From Shewanella sp. KX20019 (lineage in GTDB: Bacteria > Pseudomonadota > Gammaproteobacteria > Enterobacterales > Shewanellaceae): a DNA stretch of 64,000 bases. Under the pieces are notes generated by a model. The model did no database searches. It was not told where the DNA came from and saw only the letters and a program-made list of their open reading frames with translations. The position numbers and the translations under genes were made by a program. The first letter of the stretch is position 1. Each line of letters opens with the position of its first letter. Positions 53,040-61,725 of the stretch are shown here, piece by piece. Location of the stretch: assembly GCF_016757755.1 (NCBI RefSeq), contig NZ_CP068437.1:1488001-1552000 (forward strand), given 5' to 3'.

Positions 53040-53259
53040 AATCAGTTCATATAGTCAGAGTGCTTAAATTCAAGTTAGTTCCCAAAAAAGTTAATTTCTT
53101 CTAAATTTATTTTTTATGTCATCTATTTTATTGTGCCGCTGAGCAATTATTGTTTATAAGCCAGTATTTATTCGCCATTTATAGCATGGAGTCTTCTGTG
53201 GCTATGGAGTCGTTAAGCGCTTAGAGGCTGAGCATATCGATAATCTGTCGCCAAAAAAA
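52841..53259. repeat. About 420-bp tandem repeat, unit 1
   Basis: First of four consecutive direct repeats in the 52.8-54.6 kb coding-free region, 419 bp long. It runs from the GGCAACC stem-loop to TCGATAATCTGTCGCC. Confidence 0.93.
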
Positions 53260-53458
53260 ATGGCAACCCAAATAGGTTGCCATAAAAATTACGCTTCTTA
53301 AGAGTTAAACAGGCTAGTGCGCTAGCGTAGCGGTTAACTCCAATGACAAACCTCAACAGGAGTGTCCAAGGGAATGATGATGAACAATGAAACTATAGAC
53401 TCTAAGTGATGAGCGAAGAGAATAGGTGTTAAGCCAACGATGAAATTCACTTAACCAG
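53253..53458 (-). ncRNA. Candidate sRNA, repeat unit 2
   Basis: Same architecture as unit 1: terminator 53253-53283 with an 8-base T-run on the minus strand, branched hairpin, anti-Shine-Dalgarno-like tract, and promoter-like boxes with the -10 at 53465-53470. Practically identical to unit 3. Confidence 0.5.
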
Positions 53459-53679
53459 AATCGGTTCATATAGTCAGAGTGCTTAAATTCAAGTTAGTTC
53501 CCAAAAAAGTTAATTTCATTCAAATTTATTTTTTATGTCATCTATTTTATTGTGCCGCTGAGCAATTATTGTAAATAAGCCAGTATTTATTCGCCATTTA
53601 TAGCATGGAGTCTTCTGTGGTTATGGAATCGTTAAGCGCTTAGAAGCTGAGCATATCGATAATTTGTCGCCAAAAAAAA
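53260..53679. repeat. About 420-bp tandem repeat, unit 2
   Basis: 420-bp direct repeat that appears base-for-base identical to unit 3, indicating recent duplication or gene conversion. Confidence 0.93.
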
Positions 53680-53878
53680 ATGGCAACCCAAATAGGTTGC
53701 CATAAAAATTACGCTTCTTAAGAGTTAAACAGGCTAGTGCGCTAGCGTAGCGGTTAACTCCAATGACAAACCTCAACAGGAGTGTCCAAGGGAATGATGA
53801 TGAACAATGAAACTATAGACTCTAAGTGATGAGCGAAGAGAATAGGTGTTAAGCCAACGATGAAATTCACTTAACCAG
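53672..53878 (-). ncRNA. Candidate sRNA, repeat unit 3
   Basis: Terminator 53672-53703 on the minus strand with a 9-base T-run; -10-like TATGAA at 53885-53890; body as in units 1 and 2. Confidence 0.5.
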
Positions 53879-54099
53879 AATCGGTTCATATAGTCAGAGT
53901 GCTTAAATTCAAGTTAGTTCCCAAAAAAGTTAATTTCATTCAAATTTATTTTTTATGTCATCTATTTTATTGTGCCGCTGAGCAATTATTGTAAATAAGC
54001 CAGTATTTATTCGCCATTTATAGCATGGAGTCTTCTGTGGTTATGGAATCGTTAAGCGCTTAGAAGCTGAGCATATCGATAATTTGTCGCCAAAAAAAA
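53680..54099. repeat. About 420-bp tandem repeat, unit 3
   Basis: 420-bp direct repeat identical, as far as I can read, to unit 2. Confidence 0.93.
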
Positions 54100-54298
54100 A
54101 TGGCAACCCAAATAGGTTGCCATAAAAATTACGCTTCTTAAGAGTTAAACAGGCTAGTGCGCTAGCGTAGCGGTTAACTCCAATGACAAACCTCAACAGG
54201 AGTGTCCAAGGGAATGATGATGAACAATGAAACTATAGACTCTAAGTGATGAGCGAAGAGAATAGGTGTTAAGCCAACGGTAAAATTCACTTAACCAG
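54092..54298 (-). ncRNA. Candidate sRNA, repeat unit 4
   Basis: Terminator 54092-54123; -10-like TATGAA at 54305-54310 preceded by TTGAAA, a better -35 than in the other units. Only the transcribed part and the promoter-like block are kept in this unit: similarity to the other units fades past about 54345, which suggests selection on this part. Confidence 0.52.
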
Positions 54299-54345
54299 AA
54301 TCGGTTCATATAGTCAGAGTGCGCTATTTCAATTTAGTTCCCAAT
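54100..54345. repeat. About 420-bp tandem repeat, unit 4 (partial)
   Basis: About 245 bp match the left part of the other units; the right part is replaced by unrelated A/T-rich sequence. Confidence 0.88.
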
Positions 54346-54411
54346 AAAGATCATTTTATTTGCTGCTTTTGCAATTCCCATTGAATTTGATTGTTTGTGA
54401 TAATTTAAGAT

Positions 54412-54540
54412 AAAAAAAGGGCAACCCAATGGGTTGCCTGACTGACCTACTTAGAGATCAAGGGGACTGCGCTAGAAGTCCCAGGGAGAATGATGAACAT
54501 GAAAAACAAATTCAATGCTCGTAAAGTTAGAGGGTAGCGT
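54412..54540 (-). ncRNA. Candidate diverged sRNA, fifth copy
   Basis: The terminator GGCAACCC / GGGTTGCC with T7 (54412-54439) on the minus strand is followed upstream by a GGGACT/AGTCCC hairpin and the tract TTCATCATTCTCCCTGG, which matches TTCATCATCATTCCCTTGG of units 1-4. The rest is unrelated. The 5' end is not defined; I see no good promoter. Confidence 0.42.
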
Positions 54541-54622
54541 TTCATTAAAGTTCAAAAATTAGCCAAATAAATTTTTATTTTTTCAATAGAGCAATTACCC
54601 CACTGTTTTTAATCGCTTTTAT

Positions 54623-55105
54623 TTAAAGTAGCTCTAAGATGTTTTTTTCAATAGCCATTGGTTTCGTCGTCGAAGCAAAGCGGTGCTCAACTTTACCCTG
54701 TTTGTTAATGAGGAACTTTGTGAAATTCCACTTTATCCGCTCGGAACCCAATAGGCCTTTTGCTGCAGTTTTTAGGTGACGATATAAAGGTATTGTATTT
54801 TCCCCATTGACCTCTATTTTTTCAAATAAAGGGAAACTGACCCCAAAATTGCGTTCGCAGAACAAACTAATCTCTTCGCTGCTCCCTTTCTCTTGAGCAC
54901 CAAACTGGTTGCAGGGGAATCCGAGGATCGTTAAACCTTGTGATTGATACTTCTTGTATAGCTGTTCGAGTTCCTGGTACTGCGGAGTGAAGCCACATTC
55001 GCTCGCGGTATTCACGATTAAAACCACTCTTCCCTTGTAGTCTTCGAGCGAGATCTCTTGCCCCTGAATATTAATTACCGAAAAGTCGTAAATTGAAGGT
55101 GTCAT
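54623..55105 (-). CDS. Glutathione peroxidase family protein
   Basis: 160-aa thiol peroxidase of the GPx/BtuE type reducing hydroperoxides. The peroxidatic cysteine is in the NTASECGFTPQY segment near residue 37. The glutamine of the active site lies in GFPCNQFGAQEKGS (which also holds the probable resolving cysteine), and the tryptophan is in IKWNFTKFLIN. It is a cysteine rather than selenocysteine enzyme. Single minus-strand gene, directly upstream of the fifth sRNA-like copy. Confidence 0.95.
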   Translation of the reverse strand: MTPSIYDFSVINIQGQEISLEDYKGRVVLIVNTASECGFTPQYQELEQLYKKYQSQGLTILGFPCNQFGAQEKGSSEEISLFCERNFGVSFPLFEKIEVNGENTIPLYRHLKTAAKGLLGSERIKWNFTKFLINKQGKVEHRFASTTKPMAIEKNILELL

Positions 55106-55235
55106 AGAGTGCTCCTTTTATCGATACTTTACTTACTACATTAATTGCTAGCAATACAGTTGTGCGCAAGTTATTTGTCATGTGGAATACTAACACAAAC
55201 TAAAAGTATAGAGTTCAGGTTTATGTGGCCGCATT

Positions 55236-55266
55236 AAAGTAAAAAGCACTATCTAAATAGTGCTTT
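55236..55266 (-). terminator. Terminator of the DUF4382 gene
   Basis: AAAGCACTAT / ATAGTGCTTT stem with a 4-base loop; on the minus strand it is followed by a T-rich run. Confidence 0.75.
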
Positions 55267-55309
55267 AAATTACCTTAAGTGTGATTAGCCCGACTAAATC
55301 TAGTTTACT

Positions 55310-56389
55310 CTAGGAGTCGCTCGGTACAAATGACTCAGGGAAATGGCGTGTCGTGGTTTCATCAACGACAACTGAAACTTCCTGCTCGGCTGAATCGATG
55401 AAAAACGGTGCAGTTCCATCCTGAGGATCACGAATATTTGCTGCTTCAGGATCATCATTTTGTGCAAGGCAGGTATAACCTAAGCTATACGTGTCGGCGA
55501 CGACAAAACCGAATTCATAATCATAACCTAAAGTGTTCCCTTCACTGTCTTCAATAGGGTTAACTCTAGCGGAAGTTATCGGGGCTACTTGAGTGAGCAC
55601 ATTAGCACCGGTTCTAAAGTCAGCCATATCTTCTAATGCCGTTGCGCTTGGGTAGAGGTACACAGCAGGAGAAAAATCTGAACCACCAGCATTCGTTTCG
55701 CAATTAATCATGGTTTCAGGGCTTATTTGCCCTGTGATTGCACCAACGTCGGCGCTATTTAGCAATTGAACTGAAGTTGGTTTTAACGTCCAATACTCCT
55801 TATTGCCATGAGGTCCTTGAAGGCCTTGCGATAAGTTGAATTCAGCCACAAATGCGTTGTTACCTGCCGCAATTGTAAATGCTTTATTGAAAAACAGTCG
55901 GCCAGTATTGTCTTCATCTGCTCCAACACCACCGCATGAACCGTTACTATTTGTTACTAACCCTTCGACAACACCACCAACGTATTCGCCATTATCGTCT
56001 TTAGTTGCACCAGAAAGAACATATGAGCTATCGGTATCAGAGATCTCGTTATTTTGCATATAGATACACATTTGGTACTCACCAACAACGACAGACTGGC
56101 CACTGACCAGTGTTTCTACATCTTGCCCTTGTACGCCTAGTAAGTCGACGTGTTGTAAACCATCTTCACCGACCGTAACGTCGAAGGAAATCGAGCCTTC
56201 GCTATTCTTCAATACAACTTGCTTAAAAGCGATATTAACAATGTTCGCATCGGCAGGGTTATCTGAGACACCGAGAGTAAACTTACCAAATTCGGTCTCT
56301 GGTGATGGATCTGAATCAGAACCACAGCCTGATAGCATTATGCCTGCAGTGATAGCGATACTTAAAGTTGTGAGTTTTAGTTGTTTCAT
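55310..56389 (-). CDS. DUF4382 family lipoprotein
   Basis: 359-aa exported lipoprotein with signal and lipobox MKQLKLTTLSIAITAGIMLS followed by G-C-G-S (cysteine 22). A DUF4382 domain follows (KFTLGVSDNPADANIVNIAFKQVVL, VDLLGVQGQDVETLV), then a C-terminal beta-rich part with several cysteines and many acidic residues. Function is unknown. Single gene with its own terminator; 419 bp upstream separates it from the divergent yfaZ-like gene. That gap shows only a spaced AAAGCCT/AGGCTTT inverted repeat at 56469-56499. Confidence 0.88.
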   Translation of the reverse strand: MKQLKLTTLSIAITAGIMLSGCGSDSDPSPETEFGKFTLGVSDNPADANIVNIAFKQVVLKNSEGSISFDVTVGEDGLQHVDLLGVQGQDVETLVSGQSVVVGEYQMCIYMQNNEISDTDSSYVLSGATKDDNGEYVGGVVEGLVTNSNGSCGGVGADEDNTGRLFFNKAFTIAAGNNAFVAEFNLSQGLQGPHGNKEYWTLKPTSVQLLNSADVGAITGQISPETMINCETNAGGSDFSPAVYLYPSATALEDMADFRTGANVLTQVAPITSARVNPIEDSEGNTLGYDYEFGFVVADTYSLGYTCLAQNDDPEAANIRDPQDGTAPFFIDSAEQEVSVVVDETTTRHFPESFVPSDS

Positions 56390-56808
56390 ACTTGCTCCAA
56401 ATCATACCACTCAGGATATATATTATAGTTGTGATAAATACTTTAGTAATGTGTATATCAGGTATACCAAAGCCTGTAGGCCAGATAAAAATAGGCTTTG
56501 TCGACCAATACCGTGCGATAAGTATAAGGGAGAAAAGGTAACTTTGTCGCACTAGGGCAAACGCTTTACTCATAAAGTTTTCTGTTATTTATACTTCAGT
56601 TTTAAATCAAGTATTTGCATTATTCAATGCCAGTTATTCTAAGAAGACCCTCTGATACCTGTGTGGCGTTAATGTTGCTGTTATTGGCCCTTGGTTGGCT
56701 TTTGGTTGAACTTTATTGAAATGCGAACTGAGCACAACGGTTTAGGTAAAAATCGAGATGAGTTTTGTGTATGCTCCTCGCAAGTAAAACTAAGTGTCGG
56801 GACGATGA

Positions 56809-57348
56809 ATGAAAATTAAAGCTTTAGTGGGGGCGGTTTCGCTGTGTTTAGTCAGTGTTTCAGCGCAGGCGACAGATTTCAGCCTGGGGTTAAATGATGA
56901 CACCTTTTCAACAGAGCTACAGGTTGACCTGAATAAAGATGTTAATGCATCTGCACAATATATCTATTCAGATAAAGGCGGGCAGATGTTATCGGGTGCG
57001 ATGCATGTCGCCCATGATGCGGGGATACACCATATTGAGATTGGTGGAAAGTTTTCTCAGCTATGGTCTAAAAAAAGTCAAAACGGTAATTATGTTGGTA
57101 TCGGCGGACGCTATGCAATGCATTTAGGATCGAATATTTCGGTTCACGGTTCGGGTTATTACTCTCCATCAGTTCTGTCATTTGGTGATATCGATGGTTC
57201 ATGGGAAGTTGATGGTAAAGTTCAATATCAGCTTAATCCGGCCATTGCGCTATTTGTCGGTTATAGGAATATACGCCTACAGTACGATGACGCAGAAAAT
57301 ACAACATTTGAATCTGGCTTCTATTTAGGTGGCAGAGCAACATTCTAG
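56809..57348 (+). CDS. YfaZ family outer membrane protein
   Basis: 179-aa predicted beta-barrel protein. Signal peptide MKIKALVGAVSLCLVSVSAQ, cleaved at AQA-TDFSLG. Alternating amphipathic strands follow (TELQVDLNKDVNASAQYIYS, VGIGGRYAMHLGSNISVHGS), ending FYLGGRATF with the C-terminal phenylalanine of outer membrane proteins. YfaZ-type proteins have no assigned function. Monocistronic; a palindromic repeat lies 37 bp after the stop. Confidence 0.85.
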   Translation: MKIKALVGAVSLCLVSVSAQATDFSLGLNDDTFSTELQVDLNKDVNASAQYIYSDKGGQMLSGAMHVAHDAGIHHIEIGGKFSQLWSKKSQNGNYVGIGGRYAMHLGSNISVHGSGYYSPSVLSFGDIDGSWEVDGKVQYQLNPAIALFVGYRNIRLQYDDAENTTFESGFYLGGRATF

Positions 57349-57384
57349 TGTTGCAGTTTAATTAGTGCTGCCAATCGTGTGCTT

Positions 57385-57427
57385 ATACCCACCCTACTTA
57401 ATCCTGCATCTTTAGGTAGGTGGGTAT
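57385..57427. repeat. Dispersed palindromic element, copy 4
   Basis: ATACCCACC and GGTGGGTAT form the outer stem, CCTAC/GTAGG the inner stem (one bulge), around TTAATCCTGCATCTTTAG. It is the best-formed copy and may also end the yfaZ transcript. Confidence 0.68.
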
Positions 57428-57622
57428 TTAATGTCGGCGATTGATTGCATATCTTTTCTTACTTCCCATTCTCCAAAGAATATCCTCGCGATAACAAAGT
57501 GCGTTTAAAATTGTTGATAAAACCCTGTTTCATGTAGACTTAAGTCAAAATATTGTCAAATGCGTGAGTCTTGTCACGTTGATGTTGATGCGATGTGGCT
57601 TTAAGAAACGGATTTATCTCCC

Positions 57623-59293
57623 ATGCACGTAAAAATAATAACAATCACTTTGTTTATATTATCTCTCTTTGGCAGTAATGAAAGCGTTCATGCAAGTGCC
57701 ATTTTAGATCAAACATTTCTTTTTGAAGCTTCAGCTGATGACAGTATTCCGCAAGACTTTATGGCGATTATGCCTTGGATAAAATCAAATCCGCAGCAGA
57801 GTAAGGTCTCATTGGCGGGTGGAGATTACTGGATGGCGAGCGCTTTTGTTGTCTCTTCAGATGAAGGGAGATGGAGTGTTAATGTTAAAAACGCCATTAT
57901 TGAATCTGTAGATTATTGGATTATTGGCGAAGATGGTTCAAAGCAGTATTTCCACAGCGGTTATTATGCGCCTTATGAGTTCTTGTTCGACTATGCGCGA
58001 AAAGTTGAGCTCAAGAAGAACACAAACTATTGGCTAGTAACCCGAATAAACAGCCGTTATTACTCTTCTCAGCCCAAACTACAGGTACAATCCTACGAGC
58101 AGCATCGCCTTTCTTCTGACTTAAGTGCCATGTTTGTCGTGCTATGTATGGGCGCGCTCGCCTCAATTGCTTTTTATAATCTACTAATCTACGCATCCAT
58201 AAAAGACAAAGCGTTTCTATATTATGGGTTTTATGTTTTAACTTACGCTATAGGTTGGGCGTTAACATTCCATATCCCAGCGCACCTTTTTGGGTTTCAT
58301 GGCTTGCAGTTGCACCATCTGTTTTTTATCGGTCTACCCATTTTTAATATTCTTTTTTACAAACATTTTTTGCAACTACCTGAATTGTCGCCAAAATTAT
58401 GGCAATTGAGTAAATATCTAATGTGGGCATGTATTATTGCACTGCCAGCAAGTATTTATTTGATTTCATATACAGCTATTATTGCCTCCATCTTGATAAT
58501 GCTCTGGATAGCATTGGCAATTACTTGCGGTAATGTATGCTTATTAAAAGGGTTTTATCCGGCACGATATTTTATCGTCGCATTCACCTGCTTGCTGCTA
58601 CCAGCAGTATTAATCCTCCCTGGAAATATGGGGTTAACACCAGACTTTTTTGACAACGCCGAGTTAGCGACATTGATCGGCGGCACAGCCGATGCTTTGC
58701 TGTTATCACTAGCACTGGCAAATAAAATTCGCATGTTGTCGGACGAGAAAGAGCGTTATATCGAAACGTTGGATATCGCATGGAAAAATGCCCGTGTCGA
58801 TGTACTAACCGCAACAGCTAACCGTTTTGCATTTGATGAGTTTATGCGTCAAGATCAACCCATTGGGCCTACCGCCAACTCAGAGTGCTACTTAGTGCTG
58901 ATCACGATTGAGGGGTTGTCGCAGGTAAACAAAAAGGTGGGTCTTGGAGAGGGTGATAAGCTAATTTGTTTTGTGGCTAAGCAATTGGACAAACTGATTA
59001 ACAAACGGAGTCAGAAAAGTATTTACCGAGTCGGGGTCAATGATTTTGTGCTCTTTATCGACAAAGACGATATCGCAGAGATAGAGCTGACTACGACCCA
59101 GATAGAAGCTCAATTTAGTCAAGAAGGCTTTACTGATGCAAGCCTTCATGTTGGTCGCTGCCTAAATACCGAGGTATTGAATAATCATGAATGGCTGCGT
59201 AATGCCGATCAAAATTTGTATGCCAATAAAAGCGTTAAGCGGCGTCAATTATACGCGCAGCGGTTAAGCCGCACGCTTGATTTAGAGTCGTGA
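57623..59293 (+). CDS. 7TMR-DISM sensor with degenerate GGDEF domain
   Basis: 556-aa membrane sensor. Signal peptide (MHVKIITITLFILSLFGSNE), an extracytoplasmic 7TMR-DISMED2-type jelly-roll domain (about residues 30-165, with YWIIGEDGSKQYFHSGYYAP), seven membrane helices (about 175-370), a short linker helix and a C-terminal GGDEF-family domain beginning VDVLTATANRFAFDEFM. The catalytic signature is RVGVNDFVLF instead of RxGGDEF, so both glycine and acidic residues needed for catalysis are changed and cyclase activity is unlikely. The extracytoplasmic domain suggests carbohydrate or other small-ligand sensing. The domain may bind GTP or act through protein contacts. Confidence 0.85.
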   Translation: MHVKIITITLFILSLFGSNESVHASAILDQTFLFEASADDSIPQDFMAIMPWIKSNPQQSKVSLAGGDYWMASAFVVSSDEGRWSVNVKNAIIESVDYWIIGEDGSKQYFHSGYYAPYEFLFDYARKVELKKNTNYWLVTRINSRYYSSQPKLQVQSYEQHRLSSDLSAMFVVLCMGALASIAFYNLLIYASIKDKAFLYYGFYVLTYAIGWALTFHIPAHLFGFHGLQLHHLFFIGLPIFNILFYKHFLQLPELSPKLWQLSKYLMWACIIALPASIYLISYTAIIASILIMLWIALAITCGNVCLLKGFYPARYFIVAFTCLLLPAVLILPGNMGLTPDFFDNAELATLIGGTADALLLSLALANKIRMLSDEKERYIETLDIAWKNARVDVLTATANRFAFDEFMRQDQPIGPTANSECYLVLITIEGLSQVNKKVGLGEGDKLICFVAKQLDKLINKRSQKSIYRVGVNDFVLFIDKDDIAEIELTTTQIEAQFSQEGFTDASLHVGRCLNTEVLNNHEWLRNADQNLYANKSVKRRQLYAQRLSRTLDLES

Positions 59294-59323
59294 TGCTCAA
59301 TCTTATACGGTAATTGGTATGGG

Positions 59324-60676
59324 TTAGCTTTTTCGGCTCATTTTAACCACGAACATACCATCGGTGTCTGCATCTTGTGGCCATACTGTTAGCATATCCG
59401 TAGTTTGCCCGGTAAATGGGTGGCTGAGTTGTTGCAATATAAACTGCGGTTGCTGAGCGAGAAATGCATTTACAACCTGTTCGTTTTCTACTGGTGATAA
59501 TGAGCACGTGGCATACACTAACTGACCGCCTAACTTTACTGCTTTGGCACTGCGTATCAGGATATCCAGTTGCAGTGCTTGCTTGTCTGTAACGACGCTA
59601 ACATCGTCTAACCAGCGCATATCTGGATTACGACGCCATGTTCCTGTGCAGCTGCAAGGTGCATCAACCAGCACACCGTCAAAGTGTTCTGCAGACACAG
59701 GTAGCGTGTCGCCTTGCCAAGCTGAAGTCGATATTTTATTAAAGCCTGCACGTTGTGCCCGCTTCATCAGCTCTGTTAATGGCTTTTTGCGAATATCAGA
59801 GGCGATGATTGTGCCGCTACCATTATCATCTTGATTGAACATCAAAGAGCGGAGTTGCAGTGTTTTTCCACCTGCACCGCTGCAGGTGTCCCACCACTGT
59901 TCATCGGCTTTTGGAGCACATATTTGGCCAATGACTTGCGAGCCAAGATCTTGGATCTCTAAATGGCCCTGTAGGTAAGCTTTTATCGCATTAAGGTTAA
60001 TGCTCTTATGCCCTAGATTGACGCTGTCACTGAAAAACTCACAAGTGTTGGCGTCGATATTATCGCTTTGCAGTTCAGTAGATAATTGCTGCGCAGAGCG
60101 CTTTTGCGCACGCCCCCAAATAGGAGGGCGAGAACTCATGGCTTCGATAAGCGCAAGCTCATGCTTAGTGTCTATATTGGTCACATCCCAAAACCACTGG
60201 GGTAACAGGTCTTGCTCTTGAAACACAATGGCAGCAAAACATTGTTGAACAAATTGGCATTTATCTGACACCGTCGGCATAGGTTGAGTGCTAGCGTTAA
60301 TCTTGAATGTAGCAGACTGATTGGCAAAGCCTTGCCATGCTTCGCTAAATTGGCTCCAGCTGTGGCCCTCTAACTCTGCTACGACCGCTAGCACTGCAAA
60401 CCAACTCTCATCTTGCTCAGTGCTTACATGAACCTTTTTAAGCCAGCCCCACCAACGGAACAGCGCAAATAAGCTCTCTCTAATCACTCGTCGGTCTTTA
60501 GAGCCATGTTTTTTATTGGCCCTAAAGTATTCGCCTACGATACGATCGGCGGGCATTTTCTGCTGAAACACGCTGTTAAATAGCTGATGTATTGTGTTGC
60601 TGTAACTCAATGCGCGTTTTTGAGCGCTGGTTTCAGCATGAAATGCATTAACAGGAGATGTGGATGATTGGACCAT
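59324..60676 (-). CDS. RsmB/NOP2-family RNA (cytosine-5) methyltransferase
   Basis: 450-aa SAM-dependent RNA m5C methyltransferase. The SAM-binding motif is WWDTCSGAGGKTLQL near residue 260, and the two conserved cysteines are in VDAPCSCTGTWRRNPD and VYATCSLSPVENE. The N-terminal region is NusB-like or PUA-less helical, with RVIRESLFALFRWWGW. It is not clearly RsmB (no full NusB domain visible) nor RsmF, so no gene symbol is given. The target is presumably rRNA. Convergent with the 7TMR gene across only 30 bp. Confidence 0.88.
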   Translation of the reverse strand: MVQSSTSPVNAFHAETSAQKRALSYSNTIHQLFNSVFQQKMPADRIVGEYFRANKKHGSKDRRVIRESLFALFRWWGWLKKVHVSTEQDESWFAVLAVVAELEGHSWSQFSEAWQGFANQSATFKINASTQPMPTVSDKCQFVQQCFAAIVFQEQDLLPQWFWDVTNIDTKHELALIEAMSSRPPIWGRAQKRSAQQLSTELQSDNIDANTCEFFSDSVNLGHKSINLNAIKAYLQGHLEIQDLGSQVIGQICAPKADEQWWDTCSGAGGKTLQLRSLMFNQDDNGSGTIIASDIRKKPLTELMKRAQRAGFNKISTSAWQGDTLPVSAEHFDGVLVDAPCSCTGTWRRNPDMRWLDDVSVVTDKQALQLDILIRSAKAVKLGGQLVYATCSLSPVENEQVVNAFLAQQPQFILQQLSHPFTGQTTDMLTVWPQDADTDGMFVVKMSRKS

Positions 60677-60804
60677 GTAAATATGCCTGACGCGTGAGCC
60701 TTAAAAGGCTCAGATAAAAAGTGGCGCAATTGTAGCAGAGTCTGCGGTTAAGCGCTTCTGTGAAGCTTGACTGAATCCCCAGATCTTATTGCTGCTTTAG
60801 GGTT

Positions 60805-61476
60805 TTAGTAATCCAAATCCAGAGCAAAGCACAGGTAACGCATCAGTTGCTGACATTGTTCAAACTCTGCCGCGCAAAAGTCGGTAAATTGTGCTGAGGT
60901 AACTTGCTCTATATCAATAGGCTTAATGGCGATAAAATCTTTTCGTTTAAGCTCCTCTAGCATCGGGTGGGTTTTATCAAACCCTTTGGGCGGTCTAATG
61001 AGTTGGCTACCCTCCATGTTAAAGCCATTTTCGGTAAGTGCTCTTAAGGCTTTTTTATACCCGTTAGGATTCTCGTCGATACAGCTGCGGATCGCATTGA
61101 GTGCTTTGGATTCAGGATGCCAAATGCCAGCTCCTAGAAAGCAGCCATCGTTGGCGATATGCAAGTAAAGACCCGGTGCATGGACATCTTTACCTTGGAA
61201 GTGACGGAACTGAATACCGACATTCGTTTTATAAGGTGTTTTGTCTTTACTAAAGCGGCTATCTCGTTGAGGGCGCATCATGCTGCCGCCGACTTTTTTC
61301 GGGACTGCGGTTAATCTAGGTGACAGTGCTAAGATGGCGGGCTGCATGGTTTCAATAAACTGCAGTGCCGGGGTTCGCACTTGATCTTCATATCTTGACT
61401 GGTTGGCCTTAAACCATTCTCTCTCATTGTTGACCGATAATTCATTTAAGAAATCAAAACTTGCATGAGTAAACAT
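60805..61476 (-). CDS. DUF2461 family protein
   Basis: 223-aa protein of the DUF2461/TIGR02453 family: FDFLNELSVNNEREWFKANQ at the start, the RDSRFSKDKTPYKTNVGIQF core, and GLYLHIANDGCFLGAGIW. The family is widespread and without assigned function; the conserved basic and aromatic pattern suggests an enzyme or nucleic-acid contact. Single minus-strand gene with no operon partner. Confidence 0.92.
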   Translation of the reverse strand: MFTHASFDFLNELSVNNEREWFKANQSRYEDQVRTPALQFIETMQPAILALSPRLTAVPKKVGGSMMRPQRDSRFSKDKTPYKTNVGIQFRHFQGKDVHAPGLYLHIANDGCFLGAGIWHPESKALNAIRSCIDENPNGYKKALRALTENGFNMEGSQLIRPPKGFDKTHPMLEELKRKDFIAIKPIDIEQVTSAQFTDFCAAEFEQCQQLMRYLCFALDLDY

Positions 61477-61725
61477 TACTGCGCTCTCAAAGAAACTTAA
61501 TTGCTGATTAACATAGCAAACTAGCGCTGCAATTTATATCCGCTAGTTAAATATGTTGTAGGGGGCTTTGATTAAGTCGATCTCAGTTTGAAATTGCCGA
61601 GCAAGTCTCTATTGAATAAGCCTCTTTTAAAGTCTTCATCTGTGTAAGCTTTTCTTGGTTATCAACCACTGCTATCCTAGCAATAGATTTGTATGCTGCA
61701 ATTGTTCGATATTTAAAGGAAGATT

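Noticed and set aside
52841..54440. CRISPR array
   Set aside because: The repeated units are about 420 bp and nearly identical along their length, with no unique spacers; no cas gene is near.
52960..54540. Type I toxin-antitoxin locus with a small peptide on the plus strand
   Set aside because: Each unit has AAGGGA followed by an 11-codon frame (MMMNNETIDSK) and copy 5 has a 15-codon frame. The peptides are hydrophilic, unrelated to each other, and not like the hydrophobic toxins of LDR or Ibs systems. A 17-codon minus-strand frame in units 2 and 3 is lost in unit 1.
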